A stretch of DNA of 64,000 bases, taken from NCBI GenBank assembly GCA_009695205.1, contig SIBK01000003.1, positions 1-64,000 on the forward strand, in the 5' to 3' direction. A model generated the notes under the pieces. That model was given only the letters and a program-made list of their open reading frames with translations. It was not told the origin of the DNA and ran no database searches. Positions 36,047 through 45,921 of the stretch are shown one piece after another. The DNA is from Pedosphaera sp. (GTDB lineage: Bacteria > Verrucomicrobiota > Verrucomicrobiia > Limisphaerales > UBA9464). The translations under genes were made by a program, and so were the position numbers. Positions within the stretch are counted from its first letter, which is position 1; each line of letters begins with the position of its first letter.

Positions 36047-36433
36047 ATGCATGACTTTAATGCCGCTTTGGACCCCGTGCTCGCGCTGGATTCCCGGTTT
36101 CCCCGAGAAGCCTACCTATTTGTGCGCGAAGCTCTCGATCACACCCAGGAATTGCTCGTCAAGCGGGGGGGGGAACTCCCCCGTCACGTCAGCGGTATGG
36201 AATTGCTGGATGGAATCCGCGACCTGGCGATCAAGCAGTTCGGACCGATGGCCATTACGGTTTTTGATGAATGGAGGATCCATCGGTGTGAAGATTTTGG
36301 CGAAATCGTGTTCAATCTGGTCGAGAACCAGATTCTGTCGAAGACGGACGAAGATAGCCGCGAGGACTTCAAGCGAGGGTATGACTTCACCGAAGTGTTC
36401 CGACGTCCCTATCTTCCCTCAATCCGAAGTTGA
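36047..36433 (+). CDS. Minf_1886 family protein
   Basis: A 128-residue conserved protein recognised by FPREAYLFVREALDHTQELL, HVSGMELLDGIRDLAIKQFG, VFDEWRIHRCEDFGEIVFNL and the DDFxxxYDFxEVF-type end (REDFKRGYDFTEVFRRPY). The family is named after a Methylacidiphilum protein and is widespread in Verrucomicrobia and Planctomycetes; function unknown. A run of nine G (36165-36173) lies inside the coding region, at VKRGGEL, and could pair with the CCCCC that follows. It sits between a small membrane protein and a sensor kinase. Confidence 0.85.
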   Translation: MHDFNAALDPVLALDSRFPREAYLFVREALDHTQELLVKRGGELPRHVSGMELLDGIRDLAIKQFGPMAITVFDEWRIHRCEDFGEIVFNLVENQILSKTDEDSREDFKRGYDFTEVFRRPYLPSIRS

Positions 36434-36481
36434 TTCCGGTCCCATGCAGCGCGATTTCGCCCTCCCTTCTTTCCTGCGCTC

Positions 36482-37690
36482 GTGACGTCCACCTTTCTTC
36501 TGCTCGCTGTCGTGATTGCGTTGGCGCTTTGCAACCTGTGGTGGTGGAAACGTTGCTCCCAGATCCAACGGTTGCTCACCGAACAGGTCGCCAGGGTCCA
36601 AGCCACCCGTTCCGAATTGCTGGACGTCCGTGACCTGGCTCTCGCAGAAAGACAGACCCTGTTCAACAGCATGGTCGAATCTGTCATCGTGCTCGACCCC
36701 GCCGGCCGGATCCAACTGGTCAATCGCGCCTGCGAAAAACAGTTCGAACTCAAGACCGATGTCCGGAGTTTGCTCCTCGCGACCGCTCTGAACTCACGCA
36801 TGTTGGACGGACTGGTCGCAACGCTCCTTCCCGACGGCTCTGCGGTGACGGGGGAAATGCAAATGTCGGGTGATCCTGCCCGCTATTTCGAAGTCAGTGC
36901 CGCCACGATCCTTGACCGGGATCGCGAGCCGAGCGGCGTGGTGATCGTTCTCCACGATGTCACTCGCCTGCGTCGTCTTGAAGCCACCCGCCGTGAATTC
37001 GTGGCGACGGTGAGCCACGAACTCCGCACCCCGGTGTCCGTCATTCGCGGCGGCGTTGAAACACTGCTGAATGGGGCCAAAGAAGATCCGGTGGCGGCAG
37101 AGCGTTTCCTCAAATCTGTCGAACGACACACTCTCCGGCTCAGCCATCTGTTGGATGATCTCCTGACACTTTCCCGCCTGGACTCAGGAGCGGTTGTGCT
37201 TCGGCCTGGAAAAACGGAAATTGGCGAGACGCTATCCATCGTGCTCGAACAACTCACTCCGGCGGCGCGAGGGCGCGGTATTCGGTTGATCCATTCCGTG
37301 GCCACGGGAACGATTGCATGGGTGGATCCTGATCGCCTGGAGCAGATCCTGGTGAACCTGATCGAGAATGCGGTGAAATATGGGAAAATCGGCGGTACCG
37401 TAACGACCGAAACCCGGCCGCTGCGGGAAGGTATGATCGAGGTCGAAGTGCGGGATGATGGGCCAGGCATCCGAGCGGAGGATCGAGAACGGGTGTTCGA
37501 ACGTTTCTACCGAATCGACAAAGCGCGCAGCTCGGAGACGGGTGGCACCGGGCTCGGATTATCAATCGTGAAGCATCTCGTTCAAAGCCATGGAGGACAG
37601 GTCGGGGTGCGAAGTGAACCAGGACAGGGTGCTGAATTCTATTTCACCCTGCCGCAGAATGCCCCGCCGTTGTCCAAGATTGCCCATTAA
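36482..37690 (+). CDS. PhoR-like sensor histidine kinase
   Basis: A 402-residue kinase starting with GTG. It has one N-terminal membrane helix (LLLAVVIALALCNLWWWK), a PAS domain (MVESVIVLDPAGRIQLVNRA), then the HisKA box FVATVSHELRTPVSVIRGG with the phospho-acceptor His at residue 179. The ATPase domain shows the N box LVNLIENAVKYGKIGG, DDGPGIRAEDRERVFERFY and TGLGLSIVKHLVQSHGG. The order matches PhoR, the phosphate-starvation sensor, but no response regulator or pho/pst gene is adjacent, so the signal is unknown. Confidence 0.88.
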   Translation: MTSTFLLLAVVIALALCNLWWWKRCSQIQRLLTEQVARVQATRSELLDVRDLALAERQTLFNSMVESVIVLDPAGRIQLVNRACEKQFELKTDVRSLLLATALNSRMLDGLVATLLPDGSAVTGEMQMSGDPARYFEVSAATILDRDREPSGVVIVLHDVTRLRRLEATRREFVATVSHELRTPVSVIRGGVETLLNGAKEDPVAAERFLKSVERHTLRLSHLLDDLLTLSRLDSGAVVLRPGKTEIGETLSIVLEQLTPAARGRGIRLIHSVATGTIAWVDPDRLEQILVNLIENAVKYGKIGGTVTTETRPLREGMIEVEVRDDGPGIRAEDRERVFERFYRIDKARSSETGGTGLGLSIVKHLVQSHGGQVGVRSEPGQGAEFYFTLPQNAPPLSKIAH

Positions 37691-37715
37691 GCTGGCGAAG
37701 GAACCGCGATTCCAT

Positions 37716-37931
37716 TCAACACGGTTGATGTCCCCAGTCCTCTTCTTTCAGGGAATTTTCGAAAAGATCCATTTGCTCCTCAGGGGTCAGTTTCTTCGGT
37801 ACCGAAGGCTCCACTGCCGTCGAAACATCCGACGTACCGCCCGGAGGCAATCGGGCGGCGGCGACGCCACCGCTCGTTCCACTCTTTTCCCAGTCTGGCC
37901 GGGGCTCGCCCGTCTGCCGTGGATCACTCAT
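37716..37931 (-). CDS. Small conserved-looking hypothetical protein
   Basis: A 71-residue protein. The first 40 residues are low-complexity (PPGGTSDVSTAVEPSVP); the C-terminus KKLTPEEQMDLFENSLKEED then WGHQPC looks like a conserved short motif. It is convergent with the sensor kinase gene. The surrounding 37691-38020 holds nothing else I can support. Confidence 0.55.
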   Translation of the reverse strand: MSDPRQTGEPRPDWEKSGTSGGVAAARLPPGGTSDVSTAVEPSVPKKLTPEEQMDLFENSLKEEDWGHQPC

Positions 37932-38020
37932 AACGACCGCAATCTAACGTCGACACTCTCCGCTGTCACGCCCCTGGTTTCGTCGCAGCCCAATCTCAGC
38001 GTAGGCGACAGGGAGCAGGG

Positions 38021-39445
38021 CTAAGCGATGATCTCTTGAACGACGTGACCGGCCACATCCGTGAGACGGAAATCACGACCCGCATAACGGTGGGTCAATT
38101 TCTCGTGATTAAGGCCCAGCAGATGCAGGATCGTGGCGTGCAGGTCGTGGATATGGATTTTATCTTCCTGCGCGAAGTACCCGTAGTCGTCCGTGGCGCC
38201 GTACGCGATGCCTTTTTTCAGGCCTCCGCCCGCCATCCACATCGTGAAGCCATTCGGATTATGATCGCGTCCATCACCGCCTTCCTGGGCGGTGGGAGTG
38301 CGACCAAACTCGCCGCCCCAGAGCACCAGCGTATCGTCGAGCAGGCCCCGTGACTTTAAGTCCTTCAAAAAGCCGGCGATGGGTTTATCCACCTCGGCGG
38401 CGTTCTTAGTATGACCCTTATAGAGGTTGCCGTGCTGGTCCCACTGCACCTCGCCATCGCTATGCGTCACTTGCACAAAGCGCACTCCCCGCTCCAGGAA
38501 TCGTCGCGCCATGAGACACTGCCTGCCGAAATTTTCCGTCACTGGATGGCCCATGCCGTAGAGGTGTTTTGTCGCCTCCGATTCTCCACGGAGATCCTGA
38601 GCTTCCGGCATCGTGCTCTGCATGCGGTAGGCGAGCTCAAACGAATTGATGCGTCCCTCCAGTGCGAGATCGGGACCGGACAACTTCAGGTGATCGCGGT
38701 TCATCTGGGTGAGAAAATCGAGCTGTCTCCGCTGAATCTCGCCAGGGATCAGATCGTTGCGAATATGCCGAACCAATGCCTTGTCCGAGGGAATCGTTGC
38801 GTTGCCAATCGGCGTGCCCTGGCAGTACGCGGGCAGGAAAGCGGCGCCCCAGTTATTTACCCCGCCATGCGCGAGCGTGGGGCAAATGGTGATAAAGCCC
38901 GGAAGATTTTCATTCTCAGTGCCCAGACCATACAGTAACCACGATCCCATGCTCGGGCGCACCTGTGTGTCGCTGCCGGTGTGCAATTTGAGCAATGCCC
39001 CCCCGTGGGCGGGATTCGTGCCGTGCAGCGAGCGCAGGATGCACAGTTCATCCACGCATTGCGCCACGTTCGGAAATAGTTCACTCACCGGCAGCCCGCT
39101 TTGCCCGTATCGCTTGAAACTCCACGGCGACTTCAAGAGCTTACCCGTCTTGGCAAACTGCACCCGCGGTTGCTCGAACGGGTAGGGCTTCCCATCGTCT
39201 CGTTGGAGCAATGGTTTCGGATCGAAGGTGTCCACATGGCTCGGCCCACCTTTCATGAAAAGGAAGACAATGCGCTTCGCTCGCGCCGGAAAATGCGAAA
39301 GTTTCGATGCCAGCGGATTCTCTGCCGCCGCGTGTGTCTGTTCCTGCCCGAGCATGGCTTGCAAGGCGATATAGCCAAACCCGCCAGCGCTTTGCTGCAG
39401 CATGGAGCGGCGAGTTATAGGTTGGAAGAGGCGAGTGGATCTCAT
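38021..39445 (-). CDS. DUF1501 protein (sulfatase-fold, Tat-exported)
   Basis: A 474-residue protein with a twin-arginine signal ([19 protein letters not shown]). Typical DUF1501 motifs follow: [54 protein letters not shown] and [17 protein letters not shown], then [17 protein letters not shown]. The fold is of the alkaline phosphatase/sulfatase type, but the enzymatic role is unproven. DUF1501 genes pair with DUF1549/DUF1553 genes in Planctomycetes and Verrucomicrobia, as here, where the start lies 5 bp after the stop of the cytochrome gene. Confidence 0.93.
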   Translation of the reverse strand: MRSTRLFQPITRRSMLQQSAGGFGYIALQAMLGQEQTHAAAENPLASKLSHFPARAKRIVFLFMKGGPSHVDTFDPKPLLQRDDGKPYPFEQPRVQFAKTGKLLKSPWSFKRYGQSGLPVSELFPNVAQCVDELCILRSLHGTNPAHGGALLKLHTGSDTQVRPSMGSWLLYGLGTENENLPGFITICPTLAHGGVNNWGAAFLPAYCQGTPIGNATIPSDKALVRHIRNDLIPGEIQRRQLDFLTQMNRDHLKLSGPDLALEGRINSFELAYRMQSTMPEAQDLRGESEATKHLYGMGHPVTENFGRQCLMARRFLERGVRFVQVTHSDGEVQWDQHGNLYKGHTKNAAEVDKPIAGFLKDLKSRGLLDDTLVLWGGEFGRTPTAQEGGDGRDHNPNGFTMWMAGGGLKKGIAYGATDDYGYFAQEDKIHIHDLHATILHLLGLNHEKLTHRYAGRDFRLTDVAGHVVQEIIA

Positions 39446-39450
39446 CCTAT

Positions 39451-42189
39451 TTACCTCAAGTAGATGAATTCATTGGCCGCAAGGAGAGTCTGGCAGAGCA
39501 GCGCCCATGCGCGATCCGGCTTCTCCGTGGCGCAGAAATCGTGGAACAACTCAAGCGCGTTTGACTTCTCGTGGTCAACCGGTGGGCGCCCGTAAAGGAG
39601 TGCGTAGGCGTGCGCCACCCGTTGCTCGTCGTCGGGCAATGATGCGAGACGTGAGGCGAGACGAGCGCTGCTTTCCATCATGATCGGTGCGTTCATCATG
39701 ATCAGCGCCTGGGGAGCGATCACCGTGCTGTTGCGGCTTCCGGTAGGCATCGTGGGATCCGGGTAGTCAAACTGCTCCAACATGTCGTAGAGGTGATTGC
39801 GAATAATCGGGAGATAGACCGCCCGGCGCGGGCTCTCATACGTGGTCGCATCCTTGCTGGTGTGATCGAATACATACTGCCGGTTGCGCAGGGGGATGGT
39901 CTTGCCGCCGATCTCTAGGTTTAGCCAACCGCTGGCCGCCAGCATGGCATCACGGATTTCTTCCGCTTGCATTCGACGGATGTTCGCGCGCCAAAGCAGG
40001 GCGTTTTCCGGATCGACGAGTCGTGCATCGGCTTTGTCAGCGCTCGAGAAGTTGACATGGCTGACCTGCTGATAGGCCGCCGATGTCATGATGAGGCGGT
40101 GCAGGCCTTTAATGGACCAACCGCTCTCAATGAAGGTGTGCGCCAGCCAATCAAGCAGTTCGGGATGCGATGGCTTGCCGCCGAACGTGCCAAAGTTGTC
40201 CGTGCTACGGACAATACCCTCGCCGAAGTGCCAGCTCCAAACGCGGTTCACAATGACCCGCGCGGTCAGTGGGTGTTCACGGCTGGCCATCCATCGTGCG
40301 AATTCCAAACGGCCGCTGTGTTCGATCGGAAAGATCGGCTGGTTGCGACTCGTGCGCATCACTTCAGGAAAGCCACGCTCTACGGGCTTGCCCAGGCTGA
40401 GATAACTGCCGCGGATATGCACCGGCAGATTCGTCACGATTTTCCCTTCGGTCACCCCCATGACTGCGGGCATTTCCGGAAAGTTGGTTTCGAAATCCGT
40501 CACGTCCTTGTTCATCACGGCGATCTTGGCAAGCGTCGCGGCATTGAGCGCGTCGGCATCCTTGGCGGGGAGGGCAAGGATCCCCTTGGCGTCGACAAGC
40601 GCGTCATAGGCAGGCCCCATCTTCATGTTGAGCGCCTCAGCGAAGATCCGTTCGTAGTAACTCTGCACTCCCTCTGGATCCTTCTTCGGGGCCAGTTCAC
40701 GCCACATGGCGAAGACAGGATTTTCGGGGTGCTGATCCAAGTACTGACGACAGCCAAGCAAATAGGTCGCATCCAGTTGCCGCGCCTTGGCTACCGATTC
40801 CGCATCCGCGAGCTTGGCATTGACCGGCAGCAGCACCGCAGCCGCCAGGTAAGCTGCCGCATGGTGATGTAACTGGGCCTGGATCTCGCTCCTCGCCGTT
40901 GCAATAAAGGCCGCAACCTCGGCATGCTTCGCCGTCGCTTTCTCGTCCAATTTCTTTTTCTCGTCCAATTGCCCGGGTGTGGCAATCGAATGTTCGTGCC
41001 AGAACTTGACGGCTCCCATCTTCTCCGCGGAGAGGCTGCGAGTGCTGCGAAAAATGGCGGCGAGCCCGTAGTAATCTTCCTGCGTAATCGGGTCGAACTT
41101 GTGATCATGGCAGCGAACGCAGCCGAGCGTCATGCCTAGGAATGCTTTGCCGATGGTGTCGATCTGCTCGTCGATGATGTCCATATCGAGCTTCTGCACG
41201 TCAGGCTCCGCCAGGACCCGCGCACCGAGCGACAGAAATCCAGTGGCGGTCATCGCCTCATCGCTTCGTGGCAGCAGATCACCCGCAACTTGTTCGATGA
41301 GGAATTGATCGAAAGGCTTGTCATTGTTGAACGCCCGCACCACATAGTCACGGTACCGCCAGGCGTTGCCGAACGCGACGTTTTCATCCATGCCATTGGA
41401 GTCTGCATAACGCGCCACATCCAGCCAATGCCGCCCCCAGCGTTCGCCATAGTGCGGTGACGATAATAGCCGATCAATGACATGTTCCAATGCCGTGGGC
41501 GATGTGTCTTCGAGAAAGGTTCCTACCTCCTGCGGTGTGGGTGGCAGGCCGGTCAGATCAAACGTCGCACGACGGAGGAGCGTGCGCTTATCCGCAGGCG
41601 GAGCCGAGGAAAGGCCCTTCTCCCTTAACTTCGATTGGATGAACGCGTCAATCGGTGATGCCGCATGAGAAACCGCCGGGATCCCAACACGGGCGGGTGA
41701 TGTGAAACTCCAAAACTTCCGACCTTCGTTGATGTCGATCACTCGCGGGCCTTTTGCGATCGCTACGGCGCTCGTGCGCGGATCCGGCGCACCCATCCTA
41801 ACCCAATCTTCCAGAGCCTTGATCTCTCCATCCGAAAGCCGGCCTTTTGGCGGCATTTGCCGGTCACGATTCTTATAGCGCACCGCTTCAATCAGCAGGC
41901 TCTTTTCGGGATCACCGGCGACTAGAACTGGGCCGGCATCGCCACCCTTAAGCGCAGATTCACGAGTATCAAGCGCGAGTCCTCCTTTTAATTTCTTCTC
42001 CGTGCTGTGACATTCGTAACAGCGGTTGACCAGCAACGGGCGGATCTGCTTTTCAAAAAAATTCAGACCCTCAGCCATAGACGGCGCAGCAGTCAGAGCG
42101 CCGCTGTAGGCAAACACCGTCAGCACAACCCATGATAGAGGGGAGAATTTCGAAATCATGGCGGGAACGACAGCATTGACGGCGCTCAA
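39451..42189 (-). CDS. Planctomycete-type cytochrome c / DUF1549 / DUF1553 (PSD1) protein
   Basis: A 912-residue secreted protein. After a signal region ([20 protein letters not shown]) comes a PSCyt1 haem domain with CYECHS near residue 57 and [23 protein letters not shown]1549 follows ([40 protein letters not shown]) with a second CxxCH, in [16 protein letters not shown]1553 carries [20 protein letters not shown] and [20 protein letters not shown]. No LamG-type domain separates the two halves. Such proteins are expressed during polysaccharide breakdown, probably periplasmic; the electron-transfer role is inferred from the haem motifs. It forms an operon with the DUF1501 gene. Confidence 0.94.
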   Translation of the reverse strand: MSAVNAVVPAMISKFSPLSWVVLTVFAYSGALTAAPSMAEGLNFFEKQIRPLLVNRCYECHSTEKKLKGGLALDTRESALKGGDAGPVLVAGDPEKSLLIEAVRYKNRDRQMPPKGRLSDGEIKALEDWVRMGAPDPRTSAVAIAKGPRVIDINEGRKFWSFTSPARVGIPAVSHAASPIDAFIQSKLREKGLSSAPPADKRTLLRRATFDLTGLPPTPQEVGTFLEDTSPTALEHVIDRLLSSPHYGERWGRHWLDVARYADSNGMDENVAFGNAWRYRDYVVRAFNNDKPFDQFLIEQVAGDLLPRSDEAMTATGFLSLGARVLAEPDVQKLDMDIIDEQIDTIGKAFLGMTLGCVRCHDHKFDPITQEDYYGLAAIFRSTRSLSAEKMGAVKFWHEHSIATPGQLDEKKKLDEKATAKHAEVAAFIATARSEIQAQLHHHAAAYLAAAVLLPVNAKLADAESVAKARQLDATYLLGCRQYLDQHPENPVFAMWRELAPKKDPEGVQSYYERIFAEALNMKMGPAYDALVDAKGILALPAKDADALNAATLAKIAVMNKDVTDFETNFPEMPAVMGVTEGKIVTNLPVHIRGSYLSLGKPVERGFPEVMRTSRNQPIFPIEHSGRLEFARWMASREHPLTARVIVNRVWSWHFGEGIVRSTDNFGTFGGKPSHPELLDWLAHTFIESGWSIKGLHRLIMTSAAYQQVSHVNFSSADKADARLVDPENALLWRANIRRMQAEEIRDAMLAASGWLNLEIGGKTIPLRNRQYVFDHTSKDATTYESPRRAVYLPIIRNHLYDMLEQFDYPDPTMPTGSRNSTVIAPQALIMMNAPIMMESSARLASRLASLPDDEQRVAHAYALLYGRPPVDHEKSNALELFHDFCATEKPDRAWALLCQTLLAANEFIYLR

Positions 42190-42262
42190 GCGGCAGTCGC
42201 TCGTCGTTGGAATGGTTCAACTCGCAAACGTATTCGTCAAGTATTGCCTGAACTATCACTGT

Positions 42263-42364
42263 TCACGTGCAGGGCAAAGAGCGGCTGATATCCGGATCCG
42301 CGCCGCGCTTCTTTTGAAGGGCACGTACAACATCTGCGGCTGAAACCTGCGGAAGCCGGCTCAT
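42263..42364 (-). pseudogene. hicA: Truncated HicA toxin
   Basis: The ATG at 42364 overlaps the hicB stop (ATGA). The frame reads MSRLPQVSAADVVRALQKKR then GADPDISRSLPCT and stops after 33 residues. Intact HicA proteins share this beginning and continue through a GSH motif with the catalytic His to about 60-80 residues; that part is missing. The toxin is therefore very probably inactive. Confidence 0.65.
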
Positions 42365-42567
42365 ACCGCAAAGAGAAGGGCGTCAAAATGCTCCTCAGGC
42401 ACTGGCAACCCATCGTCCTGGAGAGCAAGGACGTACGCCGCAATGGCCTCGCGGATGTTAGAGATGGCGGTCTCGCGGGTCTCACCCTGAGAAACGCAAC
42501 CCGGCAGACTTGGACACTCAGCCACCCAGAAACGGTCCTCGCCTGGAAAAATGATCACCTGTCGCAT
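42361..42567 (-). CDS. hicB: HicB family antitoxin
   Basis: A 68-residue protein with the HicB partial RNase-H-like fold: MRQVIIFPGEDRFWVAECPS, PGCVSQGETRETAISNIREA and the IAAYVLALQDDGLPVPEE tail. HicB binds and blocks HicA, and often represses its own operon. Here the following hicA is truncated, so hicB appears to be an orphan. No separate DNA-binding domain is visible. Confidence 0.85.
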   Translation of the reverse strand: MRQVIIFPGEDRFWVAECPSLPGCVSQGETRETAISNIREAIAAYVLALQDDGLPVPEEHFDALLFAV

Positions 42568-42932
42568 GCGAAAAGAAAAGCACCGGCCCGTTAAACCTCA
42601 ATCCCGATGATCGCTGTGCACGCGACGATGGCTGAAGCGAATAATTGAGCGAAGCCTCCTGCGCGGGGGGCTTCGCCGTAGTGGACGACAGGGGTGGACT
42701 GGAGCTCAGTCTCCGGACCTATGACTAGTTCATTCATTCGTGACTACTCCGCCTTATCACCGAACGTAAGCTTTCCGCGTCGTTCGGGTCCATCAAGGTT
42801 GCGGAAGTGCCGATACAAACCGTCCGCTTGGGTGTGCGGTCGTAAAATGATTCAACCCGGAACGGGTTATATCAATCCTATACAAAACCAGGAACTGAAC
42901 CGCGAAGCGTCCAGAGAGCAAATCCCCTCTGC
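42568..42932. other. Intergenic stretch with one hairpin
   Basis: No gene that I can support. A hairpin GCGAAGCC-TCC...GG-GGCTTCGC at 42649-42677 has a strong stem but no T run on either side. It may terminate the beta-helix gene on the minus strand or be part of a repeat. Confidence 0.5.
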
Positions 42933-44402
42933 CTACTTGCCGTCAAAGTTACCCTCGATCTTCGCCGCGCCGGCTGAAACGTCCTGCCCGTTGGCCAGCA
43001 AGTTCTGGAAAATCCAGTTACCCTTCCCGCCGACGACTTGCAGTGAGCGCGTGGCCAGTCGTTCCGTGCGGTCATCGCGGATCACACAGCCGGCAACGCG
43101 CGTGCGGGTCGTGTCCTGTAGCAGGAGCCCGACACCGTCGCTGTCCAGCACCGTGCAGTTCGCGAGGTTGAAGCGGTCGCACTTCTCGATCAGCACGGCG
43201 GCGGGCTTGCGCCAGACGCCGTTGACGTGCAAGCCGGTGAGCGTGCAGTCGCGCGAGCTGCGGAAGACCAGGCCGCCGTTGACGTTCGTGCTCGTGCCAT
43301 AGTTGTAGCGCGGGTTTCGGTCAAACGCATTCGGGCCGATGACAATATTGCTCGAATCCTCCACGAGTAGATCGTGCTGGTAGCCCATCCAAAACGTGTT
43401 GCCCGTGAGCGTCACGCCGCGCGTGTGCTTCAGGTCGACGTTCACCTGCACGTCGCTCATGACGTTTCCCGTGATGGTGACGTGGCCTTCCTGCGTCTTC
43501 GGCGAGCCGACGCGCTTGGCCAGCGCCTCATCGTCGCCCTGGCCGAGAATGCGGATGTTGGCCGAGTCCGGGCCGGGGCTGTTGTGCTGGATAGTGCAGC
43601 TGGTGATGGCCACTTCGCCGATCGAGCCCCCTGCCGAGTCGAGCAGGATGTTCGCGGTCGGTGGAGCGTCCTTGTCCATGTTGCTCTCGATGTCGCAGTT
43701 CGCGATCTGAATGTTCCGCACGTTACCGCCCCGGCCCACGATGCCTCCGCCGGCGCAGTAGCTGATGTGGCTGCCGGTGATGTTGGACTGGTGGAGGTTC
43801 ACGTTGTCGTAGAACACGCCGATGCCCCGGCAGTGGTAGATATGGCAGTCGCTGATGAGCACGTTGCGGTTGCGCACGGCCAGGTGGATGCCGTGGCGCA
43901 CGGAGCGGATGTGCGTGCGCGTGATGGTAAGCTGCATCGTGCCCTCGGCCTCGATGCCGTCGGCCTCCGGGTGCGCGCCCTCGATGGCGAGCAAATCCAC
44001 GACCGGCATGCGCTGGCGCTCCCAGACGTTGGGCTTGAACTGTTCCGGGTCCGCCGTGCCGCCGTGTGTGCCGAGGAACTTGAACGCCGGCCCCGGCCCT
44101 GCCATGACCACGCGCGCCGTGCCGTCGCCGACGAGCGAAATGAAGCCGGTTTGATCCAACTCGATCAACACCGTTTTCGTGAGCCGGTAGGTGCCTCTGC
44201 TGAACTGCACGCCGCCGCCCGCATTCACTGCGCGCTGGATCGCCGCCGTGTCGTCGGCCATGCTATCACCCACCGCGCCGAACTCCCGCACGTCCTTGGC
44301 CGTGGCGTGCGAGACGCATACGCCGAGGAGAACAGCCAGTGCGAGCCAGCGGGTGAGGTGAAGCGCGAGGAGAGATATAGAACAAGGAGCGGCTGGATTC
44401 AT
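42933..44402 (-). CDS. Secreted right-handed beta-helix protein (pectate-lyase-superfamily-like)
   Basis: A 489-residue protein from the ATG at 44402 (MNPAAPCSISLLAL...), chosen for its signal peptide ending SHATAKD. The pectate lyase superfamily opening reads VREFGAVGDSMADDTAAIQR then AVNAGGGVQFSRGTYRLTK. It is followed by many beta-helix coils such as NVLISDCHIYHCRGIGVF, NIQIANCDIESN and GVTLTGNTFWMG. Activity is unknown; relatives are polysaccharide lyases, hydrolases or epimerases. The third codon positions are markedly richer in G/C than in flanking genes, leaving a long open antisense frame, so recent transfer is possible. Confidence 0.82.
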   Translation of the reverse strand: MNPAAPCSISLLALHLTRWLALAVLLGVCVSHATAKDVREFGAVGDSMADDTAAIQRAVNAGGGVQFSRGTYRLTKTVLIELDQTGFISLVGDGTARVVMAGPGPAFKFLGTHGGTADPEQFKPNVWERQRMPVVDLLAIEGAHPEADGIEAEGTMQLTITRTHIRSVRHGIHLAVRNRNVLISDCHIYHCRGIGVFYDNVNLHQSNITGSHISYCAGGGIVGRGGNVRNIQIANCDIESNMDKDAPPTANILLDSAGGSIGEVAITSCTIQHNSPGPDSANIRILGQGDDEALAKRVGSPKTQEGHVTITGNVMSDVQVNVDLKHTRGVTLTGNTFWMGYQHDLLVEDSSNIVIGPNAFDRNPRYNYGTSTNVNGGLVFRSSRDCTLTGLHVNGVWRKPAAVLIEKCDRFNLANCTVLDSDGVGLLLQDTTRTRVAGCVIRDDRTERLATRSLQVVGGKGNWIFQNLLANGQDVSAGAAKIEGNFDGK

Positions 44403-44542
44403 GGCGGCATTGGACGCAGGGCGAAGGCCAGCCATCAAGTGCATTGCCGCTGATCTGCGCGAACTCGTCGCTGGGGTTCGTGCTCGTGCTCGCCAACGCG
44501 ACCCAGGGACGAGTGCACTTCATCGGGTGTTTACTGATAAGC

Positions 44543-45775
44543 TCAGTAGATCACGGTAAATGAGTTGTCCGGGTTGGCGGCGACAGCCGGGGAACTCCAG
44601 ACCGGGAGGTTTTCTCCATACTCGGGTTCTCCCACGGGTTTCAAATTCGCAGACATTCGTTGCCACGCCACCCGGCCGCCCCGTTTCCAACCGGTCTCCT
44701 CTGCCCAGGCAGCCAGAATCTTTCCAGAACGGTTGCGAATAAAAGCCGGGTGCCGCTGACGGCTTCCGGTCATCGACACGATGCGAGTCTCGCTCTGTGA
44801 CGATGAAATCAGGAAGCGGCCAAGCTCAATCCGCCCATTGCGCTCCCACGCGGCGAACAGCCGATCCCCCGCCGTGAGCAAGGCGGCATTGGACATCGGA
44901 CAAGTCCCCGTTTTCCAGGGGCCAATCACAGTTTCCCGGAATGAGTCTTCACCCGTCGGCCGGAATCGGAGGTGAGCGTCACGATTTGATCCGGACCCGA
45001 CGGAGCGGTAGAGGAAAACGAGTCCACCGTTCGCCGTGGCAGCGGTGGTGAGGGAACAACAGCCGCACACCCCCTCGGGAACTCCAGCACGCCGCTCCGC
45101 TCCAAACGTCTCGCCGCCGTCTCGAGATTCTCGCCAGAATATGTCCCGGTTCAACTCCCCCTCGGGCATGCCCGCCACCCGTCCGTGCCACGCGGCATAA
45201 ACCGTCCCCTCTGGACCCACCGTAACTCCAGATCCCCCATCCAGCGAGTCTCCACCGACGAGGAGGTTTCGTTCCGCAGTGAATTTTTGGTCTCCACGCT
45301 TCAACGAACAGTAAAGAACCGGAGCACTGTGGTTCAGTTGCGGCACGGCTTTCGAGGAGCCATTCCACAGTACATGAACCGATCCGTCGTGTGACACAGC
45401 GATCCGAGGTCCGCGAATCGTGCCGATCGCAATCGCACTTCCTGGCTGATGATTGACGGTTCGGGCGGGTTCGAACAACGCGGATCCAGGGGGGCGAACC
45501 ACATACTGCACGTCCGAAGCCTCCGGTGCTCCAGATAGGTACACCAGATGCACACTTCCGTCCGCCCCCTGTGCCGTTTGAGGTTGCATCGCCCCCTCCG
45601 GAAGTCGGTGAACATGGACCGGGATCGGCGCTTCCGTGGTCTCCGCTAGAATCGTTGCCAGCAAGAGCCAGTGCGGCAGCGCATAAAGGGCGAGCAGAAA
45701 GCTGAGTCCCGCTCGCAGATCTAGCCCGCGCCTCGAATGGCGGACCGGTACTGACAAGGTCGCATTTTCATTCAT
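44543..45775 (-). CDS. Secreted sialidase-like (BNR repeat) beta-propeller protein
   Basis: A 410-residue protein from the ATG at 45775 (MNENATLSVPVRHSRRG); the frame is open further upstream without character. It has a hydrophobic segment LRAGLSFLLALYALPHWLLL, probably an uncleaved anchor or signal. Propeller blades show Asp-box-like turns: SHDGSVHVLWNGSS, IFWRESRDGGETFGAERRAG and RHPAFIRNRSGKILAAW. No sialidase arginine triad can be assigned by eye, so enzymatic activity is open. It is divergent from the DUF1415 gene. Confidence 0.7.
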   Translation of the reverse strand: MNENATLSVPVRHSRRGLDLRAGLSFLLALYALPHWLLLATILAETTEAPIPVHVHRLPEGAMQPQTAQGADGSVHLVYLSGAPEASDVQYVVRPPGSALFEPARTVNHQPGSAIAIGTIRGPRIAVSHDGSVHVLWNGSSKAVPQLNHSAPVLYCSLKRGDQKFTAERNLLVGGDSLDGGSGVTVGPEGTVYAAWHGRVAGMPEGELNRDIFWRESRDGGETFGAERRAGVPEGVCGCCSLTTAATANGGLVFLYRSVGSGSNRDAHLRFRPTGEDSFRETVIGPWKTGTCPMSNAALLTAGDRLFAAWERNGRIELGRFLISSSQSETRIVSMTGSRQRHPAFIRNRSGKILAAWAEETGWKRGGRVAWQRMSANLKPVGEPEYGENLPVWSSPAVAANPDNSFTVIY

Positions 45776-45921
45776 GCCCGCGAACCTGAAGTTTAAAGGT
45801 CGCGTGTCCAAGCAGAAACGGCAGGGGATCCATCTCATGAGGCACGCCCCGGCAACCCCATCCGATCGGATCACCAGGTTCACTTGGCCCGGCACCTTCG
45901 CGCGCCTAATGTACCGGCGTC

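Noticed and set aside
42649-42677. Strong hairpin as a rho-independent terminator
   Set aside because: No T run follows the stem on either strand, so I list it only as a hairpin.
43374-44453. Long open frame (359 codons) on the plus strand opposite the beta-helix gene
   Set aside because: It is rich in Arg, His, Ala and Val with no domain pattern. The minus strand has a signal peptide and regular beta-helix repeats; the plus frame is a by-product of high GC3.
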